Assembly: GCA_013398015.1 (NCBI GenBank)
Contig: VZRR01002778.1
Location: 1 to 64,000, forward strand
Direction of reading: 5' to 3'
Origin: Oreocharis arfaki
Taxonomy: Eukaryota > Chordata > Aves > Passeriformes > Paramythiidae
DNA: 64,000 nucleotides
Shown piece after piece: positions 1 through 12,780 of this stretch; within the stretch, counting starts at the first letter, position 1; each line of letters begins with the position of its first letter. A program made the translations under genes and the position numbers. The notes beneath the pieces are model-generated. The model was given only the letters and a program-made list of their open reading frames with translations. It did not search any database and was not told the DNA's origin.

Positions 1-188
1 TACTAATTTATTTACCAGCCACCGCACTCATGGACACCTTGTTGTCCACCAGGACCCCCAGGCCCTTCTCCACAGCAGATCAATCCCCAGCCGGTGCTGA
101 TGCAGGGGACTGTTCCTCCCCAGGTGCAGGATCCTGCACTTGCCTTGTTTGAATTTCAGACAGTTCCCAGCTTTCCCAGGTCCTTCAT
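1..188 (-). mobile_element. CR1 LINE fragment, antisense, cut by the window edge
   Basis: Read on the plus strand this matches the antisense of the distal ORF2/3'-region of avian CR1: a 'caccaggacccccaggcccttctc' type block (about 48-72), followed by 'gtgcaggatcctgcacttgcc' (about 124-144). The element therefore lies on the minus strand. It is more GC-rich than the DNA that follows. The right limit is approximate, and the match fades after about 188. The left limit may lie outside the window. Family assignment is from memory of the CR1 consensus; the subfamily is not resolved. Confidence 0.8.
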
Positions 189-3100
189 AATCATGGCTAG
201 AAAACTTATTTACAGCAGCTACAATAAGCCATGTTACTTGAAATTAGATTTTAGAAAACACTTCAGAGAGTGAAAATGCTGGGGCTTTACCCTTAGTCAG
301 TTATCATTTTGTTCAGTTCCTCTCTCTAGACTGCAGTGAGTTACAAGTAAACTTCAGCAAAAGCTTTCAATGATTTCTCCTAAATTTTCACCTTTCTGGT
401 TAACACTATAGAAACACAAGAAAAAGCTTTATGTTAACTTTTGGTTAGATGTGCAGGAATGAATTAGCCTGTTTTGGGTCTGGTTTAGTTGTTGTGTTTG
501 TTTTTGGTTTTGTTTGGTTGGTTTGTTTGTTAGGGAATTGGTTTTCTTTGAATACAGATATACAGGAAATGAGGATAGGGCAGATAAAGAGTCCATGAAA
601 CCATACTAGCATTTTCATTAAAAGGTATCAAATAGATAAGACAATAACACGAAATTTTGTTCTGTGTGAACTAATTTTTTACATAAGAGTGACAGCAGGC
701 TGTGACCAATCCCATGGAAATTGATTTTGTGGTATAATGAAACTGAATATTAGACACAGTCTCAAGCTTAATATTGTAAAACTGTTATATGATAGAAATG
801 TTGTGTATGTTTCTAATTCTTCCTTGCGTTATCAACACATTTAGTTGTTAGATGTTTATTCTTCAGAGCTTTGTTGTAAGATGAGAGTTAAAGACCAGTT
901 CTCACTAAACTATCATTAATTATGGTACTTACTTTCTGAAAATCTTATGAGCTCTTTTAGCTTTCATTTTCTTCTATTGTCTTTTCTAATAGAGCAATAC
1001 TAACAATTTACTGTCTTGTGTTGTCCTGTGCAGCGACTAAGGTTAACACTTGGACTTAGAAATGAAATGAAAATGGCTTTTCCTTTTCTTTTTCATTACC
1101 TTGTTCTCTTTTCTTTTTTCTTAGTGGGGTGCATTTTGGATTATGTATTTACCCTACTGAGAGCTGCAGGATTCTGTAAAATCTGTATTGAAACCCATGT
1201 CTTCATCATTATCTCACTTCTAGGTATTCTTATAATCACAAATGTAGTAGGGTTTCTGTTGCTGCAAAGATGAATAAATTAATCTCAAGTGGTCCATTAT
1301 CAAAGGTGAAAAAAAGCTCATATTTTTATAAGTGTAAAATAATACTCCATATTCTGATTACCAGAAAACATTGATTAATTGCTAGTAAATGAATATGACC
1401 TGAAAAATTATGACTATTCGAAGTGCAGTCACTTTTTAGATGTTTTTTAAGGTAAGGAATCACCATCATGTCCTCATGTGTATCTCCTCCATAGAACTCC
1501 TCATAGTACTAAACCAAACTAAAATTAAATAAATCTGATAGTCATTTCAAGTTTAATAATATTTTTCAAATTCCTCCAATACTCAGCAGTTTCATGGGCA
1601 CAGGATAACGTAACTGCTGTATTTACAGAGACAGCTGCTTTAGTATCGAAAGATAATTCGTTGGAAGGCTTTCACTACAGGACAGGGAGTTTGAATTACA
1701 GTTGTAGTTGGTACCATGGAGTTAATGGATGTGATGATTTTGGTCAGTAGTGTCCTGCTCTTATTGCTTTGTAAACCAGAGAGTACATGTCCTTGGGTAG
1801 CGAGGAGTGAGGTGGACTTTGAGTCCCAGACTATATAAGCTTATGTATGAGGAGCCTGCATGTAGGAGACAACAGGTCTTCCCCATCAGCAAAACTCAGA
1901 ACATGTTCCAGGAATGAATCACACTTCTGTTTACCACCCTTCTTGCCTCTGCTTTACATGCAGTAATCTCTGCTGAGAAATTGGTGTCTGAAAAAGCTGA
2001 GGTAAATTACTTACTAAAGAATTTCTTCCTCTGATCTTCTGGCATTTTAAACCATAGTAGCTGATGCAAATACAGCTTGTGCTATGCGCTAATAGCAGTG
2101 TAAAATCTGTCTGCCTGTAATATATTCTTTTTTTCCATTTATAACCTCTTACTGTTGTAATCATAAAAATATTGGTTAGAATACTATTCAGTTTATTGTA
2201 AAAGCATATTCTTTTTATTGTTTGGTAAAAACATATGCTTTAGGGTACCTTTATGCACTGATGGTTGTCAGCTAAGAATGTATAAGAAATATGTACTAAT
2301 CATGTATTTCTTCAGCACTTTTATTTCATTTTTCAACATCCACTTTTATCTTTATGAAAATACTTCTGCAGAAAAAAAAGAGGCTAGTTCCTTTCTTGTC
2401 CAGTACTGTACATCAATCATTGTTCTGGCAGTAAGGGACAACACAGACTGTAAGGTATAGGATAGACAGCTTTTCTTAAAAGAGTGACCAATACACAGCA
2501 TAATTGGAAAAATGCTTTCTGCTGCATTCTCTTTCATCTTGATTTTTTATCAGAGTATGAGTTTCCTCAGATGTTAAAACCCTTCAAGTCTCTCACCCTT
2601 TTCCTTCCTCCCAGTCAGGGTCTGTACTATGTTTGCCACCAAGTCACATCATCTAAATATCATGGTGGAAAGGAGGATATGCTCTGCTAGGTGCTCCACT
2701 ATCTTGAAATGAAAGTGCCTCCAAGAGAACTTACTACTCTGACAAAGGAGGAGGATTAGTACTGAACTAGAAAATCAAATAGATGTGAGTGTAAAATAGT
2801 TTTTTTAACATCAATTCCAAAGGTGGTGTTTTACCTTTTATGACAAGGAAACAGATGCATCAATTGTAGTAAGCGATAACTCTACCTCCAGGAGAGCTAT
2901 AACAAAGCGTAACCTATTCTTGTATTATGCATAACTGCATAAGTTAAACAGAAGATAATTATTAATTTTGGAAGTTTATGTCAGCAGCATTCATATACCT
3001 CCTGTAAGTATTTTTCACTTAGACACTTCCTTTTCACTTATAAAGGAATACCAGTTACTGAACCCATGGATTTATTCATTAATCCTTGAGATCAACATTG

Positions 3101-4079
3101 AGTTACCTTTATGTCAATAATGATTATTTTATGGTTTACTGTGTCTGTAATTTCAAAATAAACACTGCAGTTGCATTTTGTTCTCTGACAGGAATAATTA
3201 ACTACCTCTGCGCAGTGTTTCCACAGCACATATCTGCCAGTGATTTAGATTGTTTGTCTACTCATGCTACAACTGACAAGTAGGAAGGAGAAGACATCTG
3301 TCATCTAATTTATATTTCACTGCATTATGTATATAAAGTAGATGCTGGCTATGCATTAACATTAGTGAGATAGAACATTTCTTTGCATATTTTTTTCTGC
3401 TTCTAATCTGCCACTTTTATAGCCTTATGTTTAGGAAATAAATAAATGCCTTCTATGCCTTCTGTTGCCTGTAGTATGAACTTCAGTGCTCTGTTAGATG
3501 GAAAGAGCTAATAGAACCATGTTCAATGAATCTACCCTCTGATGGATAGATTTGTCTTATTTGTAGTGAGCGTAGAATGAAAAAGACTTTTTCTGTTCAC
3601 TTCTCATAGGGAAGTAACTAATATGTCGCCCTGTCTTCCAGTCTGTAAATATTAATCCCAGCATTTCTGTCTGACAGGTGCCTACCTCCTCAGGCATTGA
3701 CTGGTTAAGGATCGGTCTTTGAAAAATGAGTTACTGTTTCCATACGAATTATTTCCCTCAATAAAATTAGCACACTATGTGAATAAAATTCCTCTTACCT
3801 TTATGCTCTGTGAAGTTTCACAATACTTCAAGACAATCCTTCAGACCGATTTTAATGTGTTCTTCTCAATTTCTGTTCAGGTCTGCTATCTGTTTTTGTC
3901 CTTGGCTTCGTGAAAGAGAACGTGCACACGGAATATCTTCACTCCTTTTTCTTTGAGCCTTGAAAGTTACCTGCCTTTAATTGCTCTGTAACAAAATAAG
4001 CAGCAAACTTTTAATGCTTCAAGGATTACAGGAACATTCAGTGGTATTTACAAGACCTTTTGTTTCTTTTTATCTTAGT
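189..4079. other. Non-coding stretch, no gene or transposon recognised
   Basis: AT-rich single-copy-looking DNA. The longest open frame (1016-1273, plus, 85 codons) is a hydrophobic run with no domain I recognise and no splice context that makes it an exon. A GT-rich low-complexity block is listed separately at 478-535. Nothing else stands out. Confidence 0.6.
478..535. repeat. GT-rich low-complexity (TTTG/TTGG-like)
   Basis: About 58 bases made almost only of T and G, with repeated TTTG and TTGG words (for example ggttttgtttggttggtttg). Simple-sequence DNA with no sign of a longer unit. Confidence 0.8.
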
Positions 4080-4260
4080 ACATTTCTAATTACGATTTTT
4101 ATTTATATTACAGAAGAGCTGAAGAATTCCAATTAGGAATTCTCCGTATTAATGTTCTATTGAAAAAGGATTGTGCCATGCCCTGAGGAATTTGCAGTTT
4201 GATTTAACTCGCGAAAGTGAATTAATTTAATAATTTGAAAGAGTAGCTGTTATAAAGGAA
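4080..4260. promoter_or_regulatory. Possible conserved non-coding block with an ATTA-core palindrome
   Basis: At 4123-4143 two perfect 8-base arms, AGAATTCC and GGAATTCT, flank the spacer AATTA, giving a 21-base inverted repeat around a homeodomain-type core. About 75-100 bases further on is an AT-rich run with several TAATT/AATTA words and a CpG pair (ctcgcg, about 4208-4213). These traits are common in vertebrate non-coding enhancers but prove nothing alone. Function is a guess. Confidence 0.2.
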
Positions 4261-5380
4261 GTCTATTATATCAACCTGTGTGATTTTAGCTGTGGTGTTT
4301 TATGCTTTACTTTGATATCCAGCTTTTAAAATCAGATGGCCAAGCTGTGAGCCTCGCTTTGGTCATTTTTATCCACCCTAACCTCCCCCCTCTGGGAAGA
4401 TTTAGTTCTTCAAGTTAGAGACAAAAACTCAAAAAAGTGAGCCTTCATGGCTGCAGTGAAGAATGAAAAGAACATTTTGAAAACTATTTGAAGAGATTAG
4501 GGCCTTTTAATTTTTGAATATTTATGGCTTTCAGTAAAGTGAAAAAATCATAGCTCAAGCTGGTTAAGCAGCGTTATACAATACCGAGTAGCATAAATAT
4601 GGGGGTTTTACATTTATATTTCCAGGGCAGTTTAAAAAGTGGGTCACTTTAAATACTTAGAAGACAGGCATGTGCACCAAGAAAATATCCAGACTGCCAT
4701 TACTTTTAAACATTATTCATGTGTCATCACTAGGTCATTGTCAAAAGAGTTTTACTGAAGTCCAAGCTCTTGCTTGTAGTGACGCAACTGCAGTGCAGAT
4801 CCGAAAAACCTCATGAGCAACAAAAAACATAGGAAGGAAGAAATACAGTATGCAGAAATCTTAATTTAGTGGCAAAACCATTTAATAATTTCCCTAAAAT
4901 TACTGGAGTCTTGTGTCAGTTGTTTCTCCTGATGCCCTAGAATACGCAGTGAGCAGTGGAGCCAGAGCCACATCTCAAAACATATCCAGATGCCAAAACA
5001 TGTTGTCGAAACATCTGATGGTGAACTGTTTTGAATCTATTCATAATTAATAGTGTACTATGCAAAGAAAGATAATATAAAATTTACAATCACTGATATA
5101 TTTTCTTTTTTTTGTTGTTTTTTTCTGGATGAAGGATGAATGGTACTATGGCCGTAATAGAAACTGTGCTGTTTTCACTTATCACACTGATTTTTTCAGA
5201 TTCTGTACTAAAAATTCATACCCCAACATTATTATAATAGGACAGGTGATTTTTCTTAATCTAATTGAATGGCTAGTTGAATGAAGCCAAACAGTTTATT
5301 TGAATATTTCTATTCTTTCCATATTTATTCACAAAAATCTATTTACGGCTAAAAACAACATCACTGATAAAATCACACAA
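4261..5380. other. Non-coding stretch
   Basis: AT-rich DNA with no open frame of note and no repeat I recognise. A C-rich spot at about 4380-4392 is too short to interpret. Confidence 0.6.
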
Positions 5381-5470
5381 TATATTATTATTATTATTAG
5401 TAGTAGTAGTAGTAGTACTAGTAGTACTAGTAGTAGCAGTAATAGCAAGAGGAGTAGTAGTAGTATTACC
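5381..5470. repeat. Compound trinucleotide microsatellite (ATT)n/(TAG)n
   Basis: A run of ATT units (about 5383-5399) passes into TAG units with interruptions (TAC, CAG, AAT, GAG) up to about 5470. It creates artificial frames on both strands, poly-serine on plus and poly-leucine on minus, which should not be annotated as proteins. Probably length-polymorphic. Confidence 0.95.
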
Positions 5471-8400
5471 AAAATCTCAGTTATAGACCAGAACCCTGTG
5501 GGTCTAATTTTTCTGTGAGTTAAGAAGGAAGTATATAACCAAGACAATACAAGCATAAAGATGGTCAGGAAAACACAAAGATTCAATTAACAACTCTAAA
5601 TCAGCTTAAAGTGCAGTGCCCAATCAACATTTTTGCCTTTCTATGTCCTTTATTATGTAACAACATTTAGATAAACCTCATTAACATTTTACAGCAAAAG
5701 TGACCCTTCTTTCATAATGAGAAAAGGTCAATGAGACTTTCTGATAATGATAAATATTTCCTTTATCTGAATATTAAGATGAATATTGAACTGCCAAGAA
5801 ACTACAGTAAGCCATGGAGACATCTCCTACCAAGAAACTGTCCCTGCACTAAATGGCAAAGTAGATATTTTCCTGTAAATCTCAGCCTCTCCGTTTGAAG
5901 GGTTTGACCCTTCTACTAATCCAGTCTAGACCATATGTGACCTTTTTTTTTTCACCAATAATGTAGGCCACTATGATTTGTAGATGGGTACTTAGGAGAG
6001 ACAAAACAGCATGATATTTTAGAACGTGCAAAAGCAAATTTTCTGCAGCTATCGCATACCTTAATTTATGTTTTGGGCTACTCAGCAACCTGGCTCTGTC
6101 TTTTTTGCTAAGAAACAAGATTCCAGTTCTCACCGATATGTCTTAAATAGGCTACTGAACACTTTCTGATGGAATATAAGTGTAGAATTGCTGGACAGTC
6201 AGCATAATTATGCAGTTATCCTCTATAATGTTATTTATTCCTCTTCTTTTTTTCCCTTTGAGAGAGACAAAAAAGCGGGGTACCAGAGAAAATGAAGAAG
6301 AAACAGATTAAGAAATATTCACAAGAAAAAGAGCTGCAAAATTGCAGAGTAGACGACAGAATTATTTTCTTCAGTGCAACTCCTAAATTATTCATTTTAA
6401 GCTCTTTTTTTTTTGTCTTAGCCCTTTAGAACTATTCGTATAACCTGTTACTCTGTGCTGAGAAACTTCACAAAACTGTACTGCATGGGTTTGTTTTTTA
6501 TATTTAGGGATAGTTAACATTTATACTTTGCTGAGAGTTGATAGATTTTTCCTTTGTCACTAATTTTTGTCCTTTAGAACACACTTCCGTTCTTATATCT
6601 CTCCTTTCTCCATCTCAGGTTTATATCTTCTAATTTATGGATCAAATGTTGTTTGCCAGCCTATCACTGTAAATCTCTCATGAGCTGGTCTGGATTTACG
6701 CTGAGGAAAAGGAGAGAAAATTAGCTTCATGCTTCTTATGTGGTGTAATCTCTTTTCACTCTAAAATACAGCATCTCCAAACGTGGAGCAGATACAAAAC
6801 ACCCTGGAGCTAATACAAAAGCTCTTGTTCATGGTAACTGTTTTCAGCCAGAATGTCTTGCTGAATTCTTTCTTCCTTGATCGGTGCCTTTTGCCAGATC
6901 CACCTCTACTATTTTGGTTTCAATCCTTCCCAGAAGGATTTATCTTCTTCTTTTGTTGCATGTCTTTTTGCTCTTGTCCATAGAGTGCATGTTTTCTGTC
7001 AGCTCACTGAATCAAAAAATGGGACAATTAAACAGTTACTCTGAGAGTTGAGTGCATTTTTCTCCTAATCCTGAAGATGAGACACTAAGTAAACACCAAT
7101 TGCAAAAAGAGGGTATGTAATTTTTAATTCAATTAATATGTTAATTGACTTTATTCAATTATTTCAAAATTCCTAAACCTACCATTCTCACAGCACTGTT
7201 AAAAATGTATCTCTATTACAGCCAAGCTGCTTCTCTACCTAATAGAAAAATGTTATGCATGATATAGGACTCACAGAAAGTTTTATACCCAGTGAGATCA
7301 GCACAGAAAGGAACAGTTTTCTGCCCTCTAATAAATCTTGCAAGTCTCCATTAGTTATGTGCAAGCACATTCACTCTGAACAGAATGTGTTACTTGGTAC
7401 TTGAGGCCATATTTCACAAAGACTGAATTGTGCCATGCCGGGTGTCTTTGCCAGGCCTTTCTGCTGCAATGAATCAGAGGGCTGGCCTGTGACTCCCACG
7501 CCCAAGAACCGAGTGAGAGAGTGGCAGTGCTCGAGTGCCAGAGCTGCCACTGCCCCAAAAGTCCTGCTGAGCTTTCTGCTGCCTTGCAAATGCCTCTAGT
7601 AGTGATTTTCCTCTCTTACCCCACTCTCACAAAGTATGAAGAAATGAGAGAAGTTTAGTGCAAACCTCTCCTGCTGACTAATCTAAAAATTGCATATTAG
7701 CCTATGAATCTATAACACTTCCACTGTCGTTTGGCACTGAAAGGAGCTGTCAGTGAATATTTAACTCAAAGGAGTCTGCAGGTCTTTCAAAAAAATGTTT
7801 ATTCCCAAACCCTTAAACTTTATATTTTTTCAATATTATTTGGAGACTTTTTTTTATTACTGTTAATCACATTTTGTATTGAATTTCTGTAGATAAATGG
7901 ATTAAATTTTTTATGTACTTCAATTCTGCTAGGATAGGGCTTGTTTTGTTGACTGGTTTTTTTGCAAACAGATTAGGCACGCTCAGCAGTCACTGAAATG
8001 CTTTACCTGTAATCAGAAATTCCCCCCAAGTCACTTGTCACAGTGGAGATGATAGAATCTCAATTGAAACCATTCATATTTAATCTATCTCATAACTAGT
8101 TATACTATCTAATTAGGATTTGAGGATTAAATTTTGAAATGGAGTATTTTAATGCAGTTAAACTGCTCCAGGATCTAGGAAAGTAAACCCATGTGACATT
8201 TTATTTTAAGACTATTGTACAGCTCTTCATATGAACATTGACAAAATGTAGCATATTTTTAGATAGAGTAGTTCATCTAGAAGTAACATCCAATTTGTAT
8301 TAGATACTAGATGCCAGAATTCTTCAAATCTTATAAAGACCATGATTAAGGCTTATCTGATATACAGTAAAAATGACTAAAGACTGTTCAATAATTGAAG

Positions 8401-10285
8401 TTTTAAAAAATAGCTTAATACAATTAGTTCTCTATTTTTAAAAGGAAAATTTTTACATTTTAAATATTTTTTTAAAATGTAAAATACAATGCTTTTCTCA
8501 TCAAATATTTTGCATTCTGGGCTATATGGAAAAGAAGTTTCAAGATGTCTAATAAATGTCCACCTTTTTTCAATCTACACTTTATATTTTTGAGATAACA
8601 TAGTATTTTGCCTGTATCAAAATATTTAATATGTAATTCTGCTTTCAAAACAACAGATGTATGACTTGATCTCTGATTTAAACTGCTCTGAAAACAGGTG
8701 GTGAGGTGAAGGAGAGAGGTTCAAACACTGCCCTGGGACTGAGAATATTGTGGGTCTCAGTTTTGGTGCAAGACCTTTGGCTAGCTGGGCAATTTTTTAG
8801 TGTAAGAGCTCTCTGTTCGTAAAAAAAGTGAAGTAGTATTCACCAACACATTAAATGTTTTTTCATTAAAAAAACACTTGAAAAAGTGAAAATGATTCAG
8901 GAATTAAAATTAACCGAGGTGTCTTCTTAGGAGGAGAGGAGACTTCATGGCAGTAAGGAGCTTTCCTGGGCAGTGTCTTATTGAAGAAATGGAGAACAGT
9001 GTGAAAAACAGATTTTGATTTAGCACAAAAAGCAAGCATTTACTCTGTAATTCTCTGTCAAAGCTGGTATCACTGTAGATGCTGATCTGTCAATAACTAA
9101 GACTTTGTCAAAATTCTATCTACAGGCAAATAGGAGAGAAAACTGTACTAATGCGATGATTTTATTTTTCTTGTTTATATTTAAAAGGGAAAAATACTTG
9201 TACATTTATGATAGTGTTGGAGAAGGCTTACTAGGAGAAAAATTACCAGAGGAAAGAGGAGTAGAGAAGGCAGTAAATAACTTATCTGTCTCTCTGATGT
9301 TATTGGAAGACAAGCTATAGGAAATTACTGTAGTTGTGTAGAGATGAACACTCTGCACACAGCAAATTGTTACACAGAAGTCTGGAAGGCACAAAATTAC
9401 AAAGATGTCCAGTGAATTTTTAGGCTATCTAGAAAGTATGAAGTATTTTCTTTTTGAAAATATAGCTAATTTATTATGTTTCAATTGTCACAGGGCTTTG
9501 ACATAACTTGTTTTGGTATATCAGCAACAATATGGTTGTTCATCTGCATGCTTCTCTGTGTTATGTTTCTGCCACTCTGAAGTGGCTTCCCTCTCTGACA
9601 TGGCAAATTAGGAGACCTAAGCCACTCAGGTTCTTCATCCCTAATTTATCCTAGATTTCATTGGTATTTATGAAGGTGTTGAGACTGAAGCTCTTAACGC
9701 ACATGTTCTTTCTTATTTGGGAATCCAAAAGATGGCAAATTGTAAGAAGGAGCTCATACACAATCACACGTCTGGATGAAAAATCCAGCTCTGTCAAGTT
9801 AGACTGGGTTTTTTTGTCTGGGAAAACATTGCTTCCACCATAAAATTGATTTCCAATAAACAAGATAATTTACTAATTTCACAAAACTGGAGGATAAAGC
9901 CAGGAGCCTGAAAAGTTCCGTTAAGCATTTTTCAGCAGTTTATCCTGAATTAATTTCTGCTTTAGAAAATATGTATTTCTTGTTTTGCATTGACTGTGTC
10001 TGTCATTGACAGTGAAATTCATCTGCACTACCTGACCCCACATGACCATCTGTCTGTTTTGGCTGGGCAGTGATGCCTGTAAGCACAGATCTGACCTCAG
10101 CCACTGACATGTTATGACCAAGGTCATCAAACCAGCTGGAAGCCTTGCAGGAGTCAGGCTGGCGGGTGGAAAAGTTTTGAGAGGTCCTTTACCAGGAGCC
10201 CTTCTGTCAGACAGCAGGGGCAGCAGGACTGCACCACCAGCAAATTTGGGAAACCCTTTGAGTGATGAAAATGAAAATCTAGGTT
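5471..10285. other. Non-coding stretch with one GC-richer hairpin
   Basis: Mostly AT-rich. A GC-richer patch at about 7430-7600 contains a stem-loop: GTGGCAG at 7521-7527 pairs with CTGCCAC at 7544-7550, with a CTCGAG hexamer in the loop. Frames here stay below 90 codons and have no recognisable domain. Clusters of ATTA/TAAT words occur at about 7108-7165. No transposon was recognised. Confidence 0.55.
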
Positions 10286-10321
10286 CGGGGTTTTTTTGGT
10301 TTGGGTTTTTTTTTTTTTTTC
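10286..10321. repeat. G/T homopolymer tract
   Basis: Runs of T broken by short G groups, ending in about 16 consecutive T. It could be the poly(A) tail of an old minus-strand retrocopy, but I see no recognisable body next to it, so I call it simple sequence. Confidence 0.75.
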
Positions 10322-12387
10322 ACTGTAAACAGTTTTTGGCTATTCGTTAAGTTGCATCTTAAAGCTATTTTTCACAGTCGAACTATCCAGAACCTGGTAT
10401 CTATACAAATAGCCCCTCTTATTCATTGAAATACACACATCTAAGATGAATTAAATTTCCAAAGAAGTGATTGGTGTTCTTAAATTTGTGGAATCTCTAT
10501 TAAGTCTTTAAATTACTTATGGTTGCTAGAAAAGAACTTTCAGTTTTAAAGATATGCTTATATGTATATAAAAAAATAATGCTGAACTAAAACCCAAGTC
10601 AAAAGTTAACTCCATTTTTTTGTTCTTGTTGTTGTAAATGGAAAATATGCTTGTACTATTATAAATAATCATGCTGCTTTATGTCACATATTCATTAAAA
10701 AGTTTTTTTTTCCTACCAAGTGCAGCTTATAAATAAGGAATAAATGGAGGCAATTATTTTAGTCTATATATTTGTTAATGCAGTTTTAGAGCAAACTTTC
10801 TCTGGACAATTACAATATCTCTGAATTTTTATGTGATTTTTAATAATTTCTTTATCTTGAATTCTTAGTATCCTTTGAAAGATAGTATATTCCCAGACCT
10901 CTGGACCAGGACCATTTAATTAAGAAATTGCTGTAATGATCTCCATGCTGACTACTTCTAAATTGTTTAATTAAGGGTTCTGGTTTTGGCCCTTTAAAAA
11001 GATCGTCTTTCGAAATCCGGCCCAAGTTGCTCTGTGTACTAGCAGTATTTTCAGGCTTAATGATACACTGAATGTTTCATTCTTGACCAGCCTGAGTCCT
11101 AAGTGATTTCCTGGTGTTTTTTGAGCAGAAGCTGCTTAGATTTAGAATGTTTATTATTTTGGGTCTCCTGAGCAATTTTTTTCCCCAAAGAAGCAAATTA
11201 ATTCCTCAGTAGAATGGAGGTTTTCTATGTTTTGGTAGTCCAATGAGAGAGAAAGAACTGTAGTCAAATAACGTCCAAATGGGAAAGAGCTTAAATATAA
11301 GGAGAAGAAATTTCTAATGGAAAAACAGTGAAGCACACAATCTTAGAATATTCCTAGCAGAGGGAAATTGAAAATCAATCTTTTCTAGTGAGATTAGCTA
11401 CTGCTTGTCTTTCTATGAGAACTGGTGCTATTTTTCATTTGTTTAAATCCTTGATGAATTAATTACTTTGGCTGTTTACAGGAAGGCTTTTCCTTATTCA
11501 TTCAGCTCTTTAGTGTGTGCATATCAATAAATGTAATAAGTAGTCATTTATAGTCTGGACTTCTGTAGTAATGACTCAGGCAAAATACTCTCTATTTACA
11601 GAACCAGAAGAAACAGTAGAATTTCCCTTCATCTCTGCTTGTTTCCTGTTTCAAATAGAGTCACTCAGGAAGAACTGTGGGTATTTCTGACTACCTTCAT
11701 TATTTCTTGGCTTGTTTTTGCTGCTATTCTTGCAGTCATTAGGCAAGTAAGCAAAAACTGCTGTTCATTTTTTAAAAATCAGGCTTCTGTGGTGGATAAT
11801 CTTAAACAATAGTCTAACTAGACTGTGTGTATACCGCAGATCATTTTTGCACAACTGAAGACCAGTTAAAGGATGAGATAGGAACATAAAGCATCCAGGA
11901 CGACGCACTTTAGGACGGTGCTGGAGCTCACTGTGTAGTGTCTGAGCCCCAGCTGTGGCTGTTATCGGGCTCCCTGTGCCCCTGCTCCCAGGGAGCTCCG
12001 CAAACCCCCGTGCTCTTCTCTTCAGAGCAGAATAGCAATGCTCTCCTGCTGACATCCAGTGGGACGCTGACAGCACAAAGGTGCTGAGGGCAGTGGAGAG
12101 CTCTGTGCCTCAATGAACCATTCCTATCATGCTTCTTCTCAACTTGAAGAACGGCTGCTAAGAGAGAGAAAGGCACCTTTTTCCCACGAGAGGTTAAACA
12201 AAGGTTTTTCAATGAGTCAGAGAAATTCAGTGTCTGGTTTGAAAAGAACTTTGCAAAGGGCTGGTAGTCAAAACTGTGGATCTATGGGATGATATTTAGG
12301 GATAAAAGGAACTTTTTTTGACTTCTATGGCGTTGATACTGGACACATTCTTTCATTTGAATCAATTAAAAATATTATATGAGAGTG
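10322..12387. other. Non-coding stretch with a repeated TTTAATTAAG motif and a GC-rich patch
   Basis: The identical 10-mer TTTAATTAAG occurs at 10915-10924 and 10966-10975, in a mixed-composition block (about 10880-11110) that looks like conserved non-coding DNA. A GC-rich patch at about 11890-12120 gives overlapping minus-strand frames of 103 and 94 codons (11765-12076, 11928-12212). Neither resembles a known protein, and they overlap in different frames, as expected by chance in GC-rich DNA. Confidence 0.5.
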
Positions 12388-12421
12388 TAGATTTTAATAT
12401 AATTTAGATTTTAATATAATT
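12388..12421. repeat. Perfect 17-bp tandem duplication
   Basis: The unit tagattttaatataatt occurs twice back to back (12388-12404 and 12405-12421) with no mismatch, consistent with a recent slippage-type duplication in AT-rich DNA. Confidence 0.9.
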
Positions 12422-12742
12422 TTCAGTTCAAAGAAGCATTCAGATTTATTTTGTAATAGAAAAAAGCCTGCTGCATGATATTTGTTTTTTCAAAAAATTG
12501 AACTTTTGTTATGATTATGGATGACATTATTCCTTTGTGCCTCTTTAAGGCAGTGGAAGTGGCTGATAAAACATTCTCAATTGTATTATGTATTGATCTT
12601 TTTTCTCCTAACATCATGTGAACTGAGACAAAAGCAAAGGTGAGTTTTAGTCTTCTCCTTCTGGAGAGAATTCAGAGTAGTGTGAATGCAGGATTCATAT
12701 GGATGACTTCCATACACAGGGGGCCAACATGTCAGAGAGTGT

Positions 12743-12780
12743 GTGAAGAATGAAGAATGAAGAAGTGAAGAATGCAGAAG
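12743..12780. repeat. Imperfect GAAGAAT tandem repeat
   Basis: About five units of the gaagaat/gaagaag type, purine-rich on the plus strand, interrupted by gtg and gca. Confidence 0.85.

Noticed and set aside
5300..5586. Plus frame with poly-Ser and minus frame with poly-Leu.
   Set aside because: Both are produced by the TAG/ATT trinucleotide microsatellite.
10286..10321. Poly-T tract as the tail of a minus-strand processed pseudogene.
   Set aside because: No recognisable transcript-like body or target duplication beside it.
11765..12212. Overlapping minus frames of 103 and 94 codons as a possible exon.
   Set aside because: They lie in a GC-rich patch where stops are rarer, are in different frames, and have no recognisable motif.
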